Source: CAZFIO01 sp964519585 (lineage in GTDB: Bacteria; Bacillota; Clostridia; Tissierellales; Tissierellaceae). Taken from it: a DNA stretch of 10,638 nt. Made by a program: the position numbers and the translations under genes. Positions 1 to 5,311 of this stretch are shown here, piece by piece. The stretch spans positions 1 to 10,638 of the forward strand of contig CAZFIO010000070.1 in assembly GCA_964519585.1 (NCBI GenBank), given 5' to 3'. Each line of letters begins with the position of its first letter. Within the stretch, counting starts at the first letter, position 1. The notes beneath the pieces are model-generated. The model was not told the origin of the DNA. It did not search any database and saw nothing but the letters and a program-made list of their open reading frames with translations.

Positions 1-335
1 TCAAGCCCACTATTTATTTCAATAATTGCTGAATCCATATTTACATCATTGTTAAATTCTAAAATAACCAGAGATGAATTGTCTCTGGAAACAGAAGAAA
101 TGTTTTTTATATTACTTGCAGTTGCAACAACCTGCTCTATAGGCCTAGTTACTATAGTTTCAACCTCTTCAGGACTAGCCCCAGGATAGGTGGTTGAAAT
201 AACCAGATAGGGTAAGTCAATATCAGGCAATAGATCAGTTTGTAAATTTATAAAAGAAATGGACCCTAGAATCAGGACCATGACAACAGCCACAACTATT
301 GTAAAGGGTTTTTTCACAGAAAATTTTGCTAACAT
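1..335 (-). CDS. RND-family efflux transporter, N-terminal part (runs off window)
   Basis: The first 111 codons of an AcrB/MdtB-type RND pump read from ATG at 335 towards base 1 and leave the window. The protein opens with MLAKFSVKKPFTIVV, a short cytoplasmic leader followed by a first membrane helix (about residues 10-30). Next come the family hallmarks LLPDIDLPYLVI, YPGASPEEVE and TRPIEQ, the start of the periplasmic porter domain. RND pumps of this class use the proton gradient to export drugs, lipids or metals and work as homotrimers. In a Gram-positive-type cell they act in the single membrane without an outer-membrane channel. GGAGGT lies 7 bases upstream of the ATG. The gene diverges from the MerT-like selenoprotein gene across a 161-base gap, so the two could be co-regulated, but this is only inference. 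Substrate cannot be told from this fragment. Confidence 0.9.
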   Translation of the reverse strand, partial: MLAKFSVKKPFTIVVAVVMVLILGSISFINLQTDLLPDIDLPYLVISTTYPGASPEEVETIVTRPIEQVVATASNIKNISSVSRDNSSLVILEFNNDVNMDSAIIEINSGL

Positions 336-387
336 TAAAAGACCTCCAATTATTCTGACAAACTTAATCGTCAATAAACTATTTAAA

Positions 388-393
388 ATTATA
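388..393 (-). promoter_or_regulatory. Candidate extended -10 promoter of the RND gene
   Basis: On the minus strand the hexamer TATAAT is preceded by TGG, giving an extended -10 (TG-N-TATAAT). No good -35 is seen at the usual distance, which extended -10 promoters tolerate. Transcription would start near 381, giving a leader of about 45 bases. Confidence 0.45.
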
Positions 394-443
394 CCACATT
401 TATATCAAGGCCCGCTAATAAAATCTGAATTAACTTCTTTCAC

Positions 444-472
444 TTGATTTATAGGCCTATAAATACTATTAT
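444..472 (+). promoter_or_regulatory. Promoter of the MerT-like/UxxC selenoprotein operon
   Basis: TTGATT (444-449), a 17-base spacer and TATTAT (467-472) form a good sigma-A promoter reading into the gene at 497. A perfect palindrome covers most of the spacer. RBS-like AGGGGGTG lies at 484-491, 5 bases before the ATG. Confidence 0.6.
447..464. promoter_or_regulatory. 18-bp perfect palindrome, likely operator
   Basis: The sequence ATTTATAGGCCTATAAAT is its own reverse complement and overlaps the -35 and spacer of the promoter at 444-472. A dimeric regulator bound here would block or distort the promoter. MerR-family activators bind in spacers, while ArsR or TetR repressors bind over promoters; the sequence alone does not decide between them. 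No regulator gene is in the window. Confidence 0.5.
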
Positions 473-496
473 ATATACAAGCTAGGGGGTGTCATA

Positions 497-796
497 ATGA
501 AGGGAAAAATCCTAAGCATCTTATCTATATTTACAGCAGCCTTTGCTGCCCTTTGCTGAAGTGGGGGACTTATACTGGCAACCCTAGGTCTAGGGACAAT
601 AGGTAGCGCTTATTTTTCAAATATGACTAAGTACAAACCATTATTCGTTCTTCTTACAGGTCTGCTAATCTATAAGTCTTATAGTATTATAGAAAAGAAG
701 AATTCAGGTAAAAGCAGCAAGATTATATTTTGGTCAGCAAGTATACTTGCCCTTATCTTACTATATTTACCAAACATATTAAGATTTATCAATTAA
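497..796 (+). CDS. MerT-like small membrane protein with Cys-Sec pair (candidate selenoprotein, TGA at 557-559)
   Basis: Reading TGA as Sec gives a 99-residue protein; reading it as stop leaves a 20-residue stub. Three hydrophobic segments are visible, roughly residues 6-38, 48-65 and 76-97. The first contains ALCUSGGLILATLGLG, with Cys20-Sec21 near its outer third, followed by SNMTKYKPLFVLLTGLL. This closely resembles MerT, the inner-membrane mercuric ion transporter (CC-x-GPL-x-x-x-ALG, then a loop with NLT and YRP). MerT passes Hg(II) through its vicinal Cys pair; here the second Cys is Sec. The second MerT cysteine pair, in the loop between helices 2 and 3, is absent. A hairpin 22 bases after the TGA has a GGUC loop. 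The gene has its own promoter and lies 24 bases before a second TGA-containing frame. Metal specificity is inferred; copper or another soft ion is possible. Confidence 0.78.
582..595 (+). promoter_or_regulatory. SECIS-like hairpin of the MerT-like gene
   Basis: CCCTA (582-586) and TAGGG (591-595) pair around the loop GGTC, starting 22 bases after the TGA at 557-559. Bacterial SECIS hairpins lie in the coding sequence just 3' of the UGA and carry a G in the first two loop bases. The E. coli fdhF loop also contains GGUC. Found by eye, not by a folding program. Confidence 0.4.
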
Positions 797-820
797 TAAG
801 AAAATTTAGGAGGTCTAAGG

Positions 821-925
821 ATGAAAGAAATCATAGTATTTGGTAGTGCCCATTGACCAACTTGTGGTCCGTTGAAAGAATTCATCTTTACAATAAATGA
901 AGAAATCCTAAAAAAAAAATTATAA
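821..925 (+). CDS. 34-residue UxxC thioredoxin-like selenopeptide (TGA at 854-856), short or truncated
   Basis: The frame has AGGAGG seven bases before ATG and reads MKEIIVFGSAHUPTCGPLKE and on to TAA at 923-925. It starts like a thioredoxin or glutaredoxin: a beta strand (EIIVFGS), then the redox motif U12-P-T-C15, then the start of a helix (GPLKEF). Full thioredoxin folds need about 75 or more residues, so strands 2-4 and the cis-proline are missing. The frame ends next to an intrinsic terminator, so little has been lost downstream unless by an internal deletion. A run of nine A at 911-919 is slippage-prone, but the shifted frame reads through the terminator and looks non-coding. It is the second gene of the operon with the MerT-like protein, and could reduce it or deliver metal to it. 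It could equally be a decaying remnant. The TGA reading is well supported; function is not. Confidence 0.6.
858..874 (+). promoter_or_regulatory. SECIS-like hairpin of the UxxC peptide gene
   Basis: CAAC (858-861) and GTTG (871-874) can pair right after the TGA at 854-856, with GGTC in the loop at 866-869. A competing stem, GACCA/TGGTC (855-859 with 865-869), overlaps the TGA. The pairing is weak, so this is a candidate only. Confidence 0.3.
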
Positions 926-953
926 AAAAACAACTGCCTGGGCAGTTGTTTTT
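925..953. terminator. Bidirectional intrinsic terminator between selenoprotein operon and ferredoxin
   Basis: CAACTGCC (931-938) pairs with GGCAGTTG (941-948), flanked by an A-run on the left and a T-run on the right (A926-930 with T949-953). The hairpin therefore ends with U-runs on both strands and serves the plus-strand operon and the convergent ferredoxin gene. Confidence 0.85.
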
Positions 954-957
954 ATAT

Positions 958-1146
958 CTAGTCTTCTATGATTATAGCATCTGTTGGACATTCATCAGCA
1001 GCTTCTCTAGCACAATCCTCTGCGTCAACAGGAACTGTATCTACTATTACTTCAGCTACATCATCCCCTTGTACAAAAACTTCAGGGCAAATCTCCTCAC
1101 ATAATGCACAAGCTATACAATCATCAGCTTCTATACGAGCTTTCAT
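958..1146 (-). CDS. Ferredoxin, single [4Fe-4S] cluster
   Basis: This 62-residue acidic soluble electron carrier resembles the Thermotoga maritima ferredoxin. Cys10, Cys13 and Cys16 (CIACALC) with Cys53 (ECPTDAI) are the expected ligands of one low-potential [4Fe-4S] cluster. The second cluster of clostridial 2[4Fe-4S] ferredoxins is absent. Cys20 and Cys45 sit where the T. maritima protein has a disulfide, so the same may form here. It would pass electrons between oxidoreductases such as pyruvate:ferredoxin oxidoreductase, hydrogenase or Rnf; partners are not in the window. GGGGGAGA lies before the ATG, and a near-consensus promoter lies between this gene and htpG. The htpG transcript could also read into it, since no terminator is seen between them. 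Stop codon is TAG. Confidence 0.93.
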   Translation of the reverse strand: MKARIEADDCIACALCEEICPEVFVQGDDVAEVIVDTVPVDAEDCAREAADECPTDAIIIED

Positions 1147-1187
1147 TGTTTCTCCCCCTTACCATAAGTATATTTTTACACAATCTA

Positions 1188-1216
1188 ATTATAGTACTTT
1201 TATTGACCTAATTCAA
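1188..1216 (-). promoter_or_regulatory. Ferredoxin promoter
   Basis: On the minus strand TTGAAT (1216-1211), a 17-base spacer and TATAAT (1193-1188) make a strong sigma-A promoter starting 15 bases after the htpG stop codon. Transcription would begin near 1181, about 35 bases before the ferredoxin ATG. Confidence 0.7.
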
Positions 1217-1230
1217 GCAGAAAATATAAA

Positions 1231-3105
1231 TTACATCAATTTGCAAATATTGTTGGAAAAGTCAACAGGATCCTCTATTGGCAGGCCTTCTATTAATAAA
1301 GCCTGGTCATATAAGAGCCTCGTATAAAGGTTGAATTTATCCTTGTCCTCCTCATAGGCTTCCTTGAGACTTTGAAAAATATCATGGTGAATATTTATCT
1401 CCAGGATCTTTTCTGCTTCTAATTCAGGATTGTTTGGCATAGACCTAAGGACCTTTTCCATCTCTATAGAAAGCTCACCCTGGCTACTTAGGCAAACAGG
1501 ATAGTTTTTTAGTCTTTTTGAAGGTCGCACATCCTTAATTTTCTCCCCTAGGTAGTCTTTCATGGAGGCAAAAAGGTCCTTGTTTTCCTTAGCCTTTTCT
1601 TCTAGTTCTTCCTTATCTTCATTATCTATACCTAGTTCTTCACTAGCAACAGACCTAAATTCCTTGTCCTTATATTGGTTTAGCATCTTTATAGCAAACT
1701 CATCTATCTCATCCAGTAGATAAAGGATTTCATAGTCCTTATCCTTGACCAACTCAACTTGGGGTGATTTGTCAATTCTTTCTACAGACTCACCAGAGGC
1801 ATAGTAGATGTATTTTTGCTCTTCACCCATAGAATCGACATACTCCTTCAAACTAACCATTTTCTTTTCCTTAGAGGAATAAAAAAGTATAAGGTCTTGA
1901 AGGACTTCCTTATTCATACCAAAATCACTATAGATTCCATACTTAAGCTGCTTACCAAAACTTTCATAAAACTCTTCATAGTCTTCCCTAGAGTTCTCCA
2001 TCAAGGATTCTAGCTCTTCCTTGATTCTTTCCTCTATCTTCTTGCCTATAAGTTTCAGCTGCCTATCATGCTGGAGAATCTCCCTAGAGATATTTAAGGA
2101 TAGGTCTTCAGAGTCAACCACACCCTTAACAAAGGCAAAATAATCAGGCAGTAAATCAGAGCACTTGTCCATAATCAAGACACCAGAAGAATACAACTCT
2201 AGGCCTTTTTCATACTCTTGGGTATAGAAGTCATAGGGAGCACTTCTAGGTATAAAGAGAATAGAATTATAGCTTACCAAACCATCCATAGACAGGTGAA
2301 TATGCTTGACAGGCTTATCAAAGCCAAAGTGCTTCTCCTGATAGAAGTTTTCATAGTCTTCATCCTTCAGTTCATTCCTATTCTTCCTCCATATAGGAAC
2401 CATACTGTTGATTATTTCTTCTTCTATATAGTCTTCATATTCATCCTCAGACCCATCCTTTAACCTGGATTTACCTATATCCATCTTAATTGGATACCTG
2501 ATAAAGTTGGAATACTTCTTGATGATACTTTTAATCCTGTATTCTTCAAGGAATTCATCATAGTTTCCATCCTCAGAATTTTCCTTAATCTTCAAAATAA
2601 TCTCAGTACCTAGATCCTCCTTGGAAGCTTCATTGATGGTAAAGCCATCCATGCCATCAGATTCCCATACATAAGACTTATCACTTCCATAGGCCCTAGA
2701 TTCAACAGATACAAAATCAGCCACCATAAAAGCAGAATAAAAACCAATCCCAAACTGACCTATAATATCCAGGTTATCCATAGGTTCATTTTCATTTTTA
2801 AAGGCAAAAGACCCACTCTTGGCTATGGTACCTAGATTATCTTCCAACTCCTCCCTAGACATACCTATACCATTGTCTACTATCCTAAGAGTCCTATTTT
2901 GTTTGTCTACAAACACCTTTATAAACAAGTCTTCCTTGTTTACATCCATAGTCTTATCCTTGATGGCCCTATAGTAAAGCTTATCAATAGCATCACTAGA
3001 GTTGGAGATTAATTCCCTTAAGAATATTTCCTTATGGGTATAAATTGAATTAATCATCAAGTCTAACAATCTTTTAGACTCAGCCTTAAATTCTATCTTG
3101 GACAT
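1231..3105 (-). CDS. htpG: Molecular chaperone HtpG (bacterial Hsp90)
   Basis: HtpG is a cytosolic ATP-dependent homodimeric chaperone that remodels client proteins under stress. The 624-residue length is normal for the bacterial family. The GHKL ATPase domain occupies about residues 1-215, with ELISNSSDAIDK (31-42; Glu31 is the catalytic base and Asn35 helps hold Mg), DNGIGM (77-82), LGTIAKSG (91-98) and IGQFGIGFYSAFMVAD (115-130). The middle domain follows, with NISREILQ, whose Arg contacts the ATP phosphate. The C-terminal third is the dimerisation domain and, as usual for bacteria, lacks the eukaryotic MEEVD tail. The start is supported by AAAGGAAG a few bases upstream. One promoter precedes it. 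I saw no CIRCE (HrcA) or CtsR box upstream, so its heat regulation is not evident. The ferredoxin gene follows with an 84-base gap. Confidence 0.97.
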   Translation of the reverse strand: MSKIEFKAESKRLLDLMINSIYTHKEIFLRELISNSSDAIDKLYYRAIKDKTMDVNKEDLFIKVFVDKQNRTLRIVDNGIGMSREELEDNLGTIAKSGSFAFKNENEPMDNLDIIGQFGIGFYSAFMVADFVSVESRAYGSDKSYVWESDGMDGFTINEASKEDLGTEIILKIKENSEDGNYDEFLEEYRIKSIIKKYSNFIRYPIKMDIGKSRLKDGSEDEYEDYIEEEIINSMVPIWRKNRNELKDEDYENFYQEKHFGFDKPVKHIHLSMDGLVSYNSILFIPRSAPYDFYTQEYEKGLELYSSGVLIMDKCSDLLPDYFAFVKGVVDSEDLSLNISREILQHDRQLKLIGKKIEERIKEELESLMENSREDYEEFYESFGKQLKYGIYSDFGMNKEVLQDLILFYSSKEKKMVSLKEYVDSMGEEQKYIYYASGESVERIDKSPQVELVKDKDYEILYLLDEIDEFAIKMLNQYKDKEFRSVASEELGIDNEDKEELEEKAKENKDLFASMKDYLGEKIKDVRPSKRLKNYPVCLSSQGELSIEMEKVLRSMPNNPELEAEKILEINIHHDIFQSLKEAYEEDKDKFNLYTRLLYDQALLIEGLPIEDPVDFSNNICKLM

Positions 3106-3147
3106 AAAAATCTTCCTTTCTTTTCTATATATTAAATAATCATAAAT

Positions 3148-3176
3148 ATTTTACCATTAGTTAGGAATATTGTAAA
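3148..3176 (-). promoter_or_regulatory. htpG promoter
   Basis: On the minus strand TTTACA (3176-3171), a 17-base spacer and TAAAAT (3153-3148) form a sigma-A type promoter about 40 bases upstream of the htpG ATG. RBS AAAGGAAG lies just before the start codon. Confidence 0.55.
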
Positions 3177-3274
3177 ATAATAAACTCCATAAACGTACTA
3201 GAGGTGCACCTTGGTTTACCTCCCTAACCTAAAATAAGACGAAAACATTGTAGGCGTATTTCAGTTGAAATTGT

Positions 3275-3302
3275 AAAAAAAACCCCTAGCTGATAGGGGT
3301 TT
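3275..3302 (-). terminator. apt terminator
   Basis: A nine-pair stem AAACCCCTA/TAGGGGTTT (3280-3288 with 3294-3302) encloses a five-base loop. On the minus strand it is followed by eight T (3282-3275). It lies 13 bases after the apt stop. Confidence 0.88.
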
Positions 3303-3314
3303 GGTTTGACTTTT

Positions 3315-3833
3315 CTATTTTTCGTATTTTACTAGGGATCTTGTATAGTAGTTTTTAAGTTTCTCCCTTCCTTTTAAGGATTCTAGTTCTATGAGGAATT
3401 CCATGGCTACTACTTGACCTCCTAGTTTTTCGATTAGGTGGGCTGTAGAAAGTACTGTTCCTCCTGTTGCTAGTAGGTCATCTACTATAGCTACCCTTTC
3501 TCCTGCCTCTATGGCATCTGTATGTATCTCTAGGGTGTTGATACCATACTCTAGTTCATAGTCATAGCTGGCTATCTTGCTTGGAAGTTTTCCAGGTTTT
3601 CTTACTGGGATAAATCCTACACCTAAAGCATAGGCTACTGCTGCCCCAAATAAGAAGCCTCTAGCTTCTGGCCCTACGATATAATCTACATTTTTATCTT
3701 TTAGGTCTTCTACTACTGTATCTACTGCGTATTTAAAAGCATCCTTATTTTTTATAAGGGTGGTGATATCTTTAAAACTGATTCCTTCCACTGGAAAGTC
3801 TTCTATTACCCTGATTTTTGATTTAAGATCCAA
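3315..3833 (-). CDS. apt: Adenine phosphoribosyltransferase (TTG start)
   Basis: Apt converts adenine and PRPP to AMP and pyrophosphate in cytosolic purine salvage. It is a homodimeric type I PRTase. Numbering from the proposed TTG, motifs in order are GPEARGF (54-60), RKPGKLP (78-84), YELEYG (92-97) and the PRPP loop VAIVDDLLATGGT (114-126). An upstream in-frame ATG at 3848 would add five residues, but its codons 2-3 form GGAGGT, an ideal ribosome binding site for the TTG at 3833 six bases later. No such site precedes the ATG. The TTG start gives 172 residues beginning DLKSKIRVIEDFP, the usual Apt N-terminus. The gene stands alone, with its own -10 candidate upstream and terminator downstream. 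Function is sure; the start is an inference. Confidence 0.95.
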   Translation of the reverse strand: MDLKSKIRVIEDFPVEGISFKDITTLIKNKDAFKYAVDTVVEDLKDKNVDYIVGPEARGFLFGAAVAYALGVGFIPVRKPGKLPSKIASYDYELEYGINTLEIHTDAIEAGERVAIVDDLLATGGTVLSTAHLIEKLGGQVVAMEFLIELESLKGREKLKNYYTRSLVKYEK

Positions 3834-3868
3834 ATTGATTACCTCCATTGTATATTCATAGTTTTACC

Positions 3869-3874
3869 ATTATA
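3869..3874 (-). promoter_or_regulatory. Candidate -10 of the apt promoter
   Basis: TATAAT on the minus strand lies about 36 bases upstream of the proposed TTG start. The -35 is poor (ATTACC at 17 bases). Transcription from here would begin near 3862, leaving room for the GGAGGT at 3845-3840. Confidence 0.4.
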
Positions 3875-4008
3875 TTCTATCACATTTGGTTGGTAATTTC
3901 ATATAAATATTTTTATAATAGAAGAATTTTATGGAGGGTGGGGTCGGGCTTTGGGGTCAAAGGAGGAGATCTCTCCACTTCGGTCGAGATGACTGGGATC
4001 AGGCTTGT

Positions 4009-4112
4009 GGGTCGGCGGGCAACCAGAGGTGCGCCCCTACAAGGTTCAGGGTTAAGTTCTGGGTCGGCGGGGTGACAGGGTCGTCAACCCCTACAGATGC
4101 ATGGATGATTTT
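4009..4112 (+). repeat. A+B composite repeat, copy 1
   Basis: A 52-base type A unit is followed directly by a 52-base type B unit ending in ACAGATGCATGGATGATTTT. The same A+B order and length recur 268 bases downstream, so the pair moved or duplicated as one unit. Confidence 0.75.
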
Positions 4113-4276
4113 TGTTTTTGTAGGGAAGGTACCCCTGTGTCCTTCCGCACCTTTCTTTGAAGGGGGGAGATCATCGGAACAAGACGGGGCTTGTTCCCTA
4201 GGGTATTTGGGTCGAGATGACTGGGGTCGGCGGGCGACCGGAGGTACGCCCCTACAGAATTCGGGATTAAGGTTCT

Positions 4277-4380
4277 GGGTCGGCGGGCGACCATAGGTGT
4301 GCCCCTACAGAATTCGGGATTAAGTTTCGGGTTGGAGGGGTGACAGGGTCGTCACCCCCTACAGATGCATGGGTGGTTTT
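4277..4380 (+). repeat. A+B composite repeat, copy 2
   Basis: This copy matches copy 1 in order and length, with scattered substitutions that mostly keep the hairpin arms; the B arm here pairs perfectly (GGGGTGAC/GTCACCCC). A further type A unit lies directly before it at 4224-4276, giving an A-A-B run. It ends 14 bases before the stop of the next gene. Confidence 0.75.
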
Positions 4381-4393
4381 ATGGGACAGGGTT

Positions 4394-4666
4394 TTAATGG
4401 ATTCCGTAGTTGGTGTGGTCGTTTCCTTCATATGATATATCTGAATATATTCTTACAATCTTGTTCTTGTCTGGTAGTTCCACGGTTACATTTGTTGCTC
4501 TTCCATCATCAGAATTGTTGTAGAGATGTTGGTTTACTATCTGGGCACCCAGCTCATCAGAGAACTCTGAATCAAACCTTTTAAAATCATCTAGCTTAAC
4601 TTCTAGAACTAGGCTGTGTTTTCCATCTTTTACTTTTCTTTTCTCAATTATATTTTTCAAATCCAT
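4394..4666 (-). CDS. Hypothetical protein, 90 residues
   Basis: I do not recognise this family. The protein is small, soluble and charged, with no signal peptide, no membrane segment and no cysteine. It begins MDLKNIIEKRKVKDGKH, and alternating hydrophobic patterns (HSLVLEVKLDDF, ATNVTVELPDKNKIVRIYSD) suggest mainly beta strands. AGGAGG lies 8 bases before the ATG, which supports expression. Codon use matches the neighbours. The stop codon lies only 14 bases from the end of the GC-rich repeat block, so the last residues (NDHTNYGIH) may have been altered if the block was inserted at the 3' end. The lipoprotein gene upstream on the same strand ends with its own terminator, so this is probably a separate unit. 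Confidence 0.75.
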   Translation of the reverse strand: MDLKNIIEKRKVKDGKHSLVLEVKLDDFKRFDSEFSDELGAQIVNQHLYNNSDDGRATNVTVELPDKNKIVRIYSDISYEGNDHTNYGIH

Positions 4667-4729
4667 AAATCTAGCCTCCTTGATATATTAATTTCATATA
4701 TATCATGTGGAAGTTTTTTAAAATTATGT

Positions 4730-4795
4730 AAAAAAAATGGGTCAGACTTGAATTGTTAAATTAAATTGACTTATTCAGCAATTCAAGCCTGACCC
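4730..4795 (-). terminator. Long inverted repeat acting as terminator of the lipoprotein gene; REP-like sequence
   Basis: Arms at 4739-4755 and 4779-4795 (GGGTCAGACTTGAATTG and CAATTCAAGCCTGACCC) pair over 17 positions with a 23-base loop. The single mismatch is A-C in plus-strand RNA but a G-U wobble in minus-strand RNA. The minus-strand hairpin is followed by eight T (4737-4730). It lies 15 bases after the lipoprotein stop. The GGGGTCAGGCTTGAATT arm looks like palindromes seen near REP-associated (Y1/IS200-like) transposases; that link is from memory. Confidence 0.75.
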
Positions 4796-4810
4796 CTTGT
4801 TTAATTAGCC

Positions 4811-5218
4811 TTATTTGGCCTTATCAAGGGCTTCTTTAGCAAGTTTTTTAAATGTTTCTGAGGATCCTGTAGCTCCAGAAACTGCGTCTATCTTGTCTGG
4901 GTTTTGTGTCTTTACTAGGGCATTTTCTAGTTGTTCATAGGCTTCTGCTGGTGTTGTTCCTGATACATCCTTCATGAGACTTGCATAATCTTCATCTTCA
5001 GATTTCTTGCCACCATTTTCATCTAGTTCATCATATACAACAGAATCTATCTTTCCATCCTTTACAACTATATCTATAGTTGAACTATAGCCATTGTCAT
5101 CTTCTTCACTTTTTGCATCATAATGCCCATCCTTAAAACTAGCCTTGCCTCCACTGCAACCTACTGTAATTATTAAAATTATAGTAAGTAATAAAACAAA
5201 AGTAAGTCTCTTTTTCAT
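4811..5218 (-). CDS. FMN-binding domain lipoprotein
   Basis: This 135-residue protein starts with a lipoprotein signal (MKKR, a hydrophobic stretch at 5-19, lipobox TVGC with Cys21), so it should be lipid-anchored on the outer face of the membrane. The mature part is a small FMN-binding domain (FMN_bind family, as in NqrC/RnfG and PplA). The motif D111-A-V-S-G-A-T117 matches the flavinylation site, where ApbE-type transferases attach FMN through phosphate to the Thr. Such proteins carry electrons outside the membrane, for example in flavin-based extracellular electron transfer or reductase systems. No ApbE, Rnf or EET genes are in the window, so its partner is unknown. GGAGGA precedes the ATG. 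A 12-bp palindrome lies 35 bases upstream. The gene is followed by a strong hairpin terminator. The glutaredoxin-like gene upstream has its own terminator. Confidence 0.88.
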   Translation of the reverse strand: MKKRLTFVLLLTIILIITVGCSGGKASFKDGHYDAKSEEDDNGYSSTIDIVVKDGKIDSVVYDELDENGGKKSEDEDYASLMKDVSGTTPAEAYEQLENALVKTQNPDKIDAVSGATGSSETFKKLAKEALDKAK

Positions 5219-5252
5219 AGTGTCCTCCTTGAATTTTGATTGTGTATTGAAT

Positions 5253-5264
5253 GTAAATATTTAC
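5253..5264. promoter_or_regulatory. 12-bp palindrome upstream of the lipoprotein gene
   Basis: GTAAATATTTAC is a perfect palindrome lying 35 bases before the lipoprotein ATG, where an operator would be expected. AT-rich palindromes of this size occur by chance, so this is weak. Confidence 0.25.
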
Positions 5265-5311
5265 CTTATCTAATACCCAGGTTCTTTGAAAATTATTCAT
5301 AAAATTTAAAA

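Larger units (their letters stand above)
3931..4380. repeat. GC-rich mosaic of REP-like palindromic repeats (intergenic)
   Basis: This block is visibly richer in G and C than the AT-rich genes around it and holds no credible gene. At least four motif types recur. Type A starts GGGTCGGCGGGC and folds on GGGCGACC with a GGT/CGCCC arm; copies begin at 4009, 4224 and 4277. Type B has GGGGTGAC pairing with GTCACCCC; copies begin at 4061 and 4329. Type C contains the 16-mer GGTCGAGATGACTGGG at 3982-3997 and 4210-4225. A fourth is the perfect hairpin GGAACAAG/CTTGTTCC at 4176-4197. Open frames across it on both strands are side effects of GC richness. Such blocks resemble REP-type elements that are spread by transposases acting in trans; no transposase is present here. 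Confidence 0.8.

Noticed and set aside
259..447. 62-residue plus-strand frame
   Set aside because: It overlaps the 5' end and promoter of the RND gene on the other strand; the RND translation has clear family motifs.
497..925. TGA codons as tryptophan (recoded UGA) or as pseudogene stops
   Set aside because: Tryptophans in all other genes are TGG, and TGA occurs only where a redox Cys is expected, three times. Random nonsense mutations would not choose these positions.
905..960. Extension of the UxxC peptide by frameshift at the nine-A run
   Set aside because: The shifted frame runs through the terminator hairpin and gives no thioredoxin-like sequence.
968..2463. Plus-strand frames antisense to ferredoxin and htpG
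   Set aside because: They are antisense shadows of well-recognised genes, with no ribosome binding sites.
3106..3274. CIRCE, CtsR box, T-box or known riboswitch upstream of htpG
   Set aside because: No TTAGCACTC/GAGTGCTAA or GGTCAAA-type direct repeats are present, nor a recognisable T-box or riboswitch core.
3848..4296. Open frames of 67-121 residues on both strands in the GC-rich block
   Set aside because: They lie in repeated hairpin units, have no convincing ribosome binding site, low-complexity Gly/Arg/Ser-rich products and no family resemblance. The openness follows from few stop codons in GC-rich repeats.
3931..4380. CRISPR array
   Set aside because: Repeats are long, varied, adjacent to each other and of several types, without regular unique spacers, and there are no cas genes.
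4369..4584. 71-residue plus-strand frame
   Set aside because: It is antisense to the 90-residue protein, which has a strong RBS and plausible composition.
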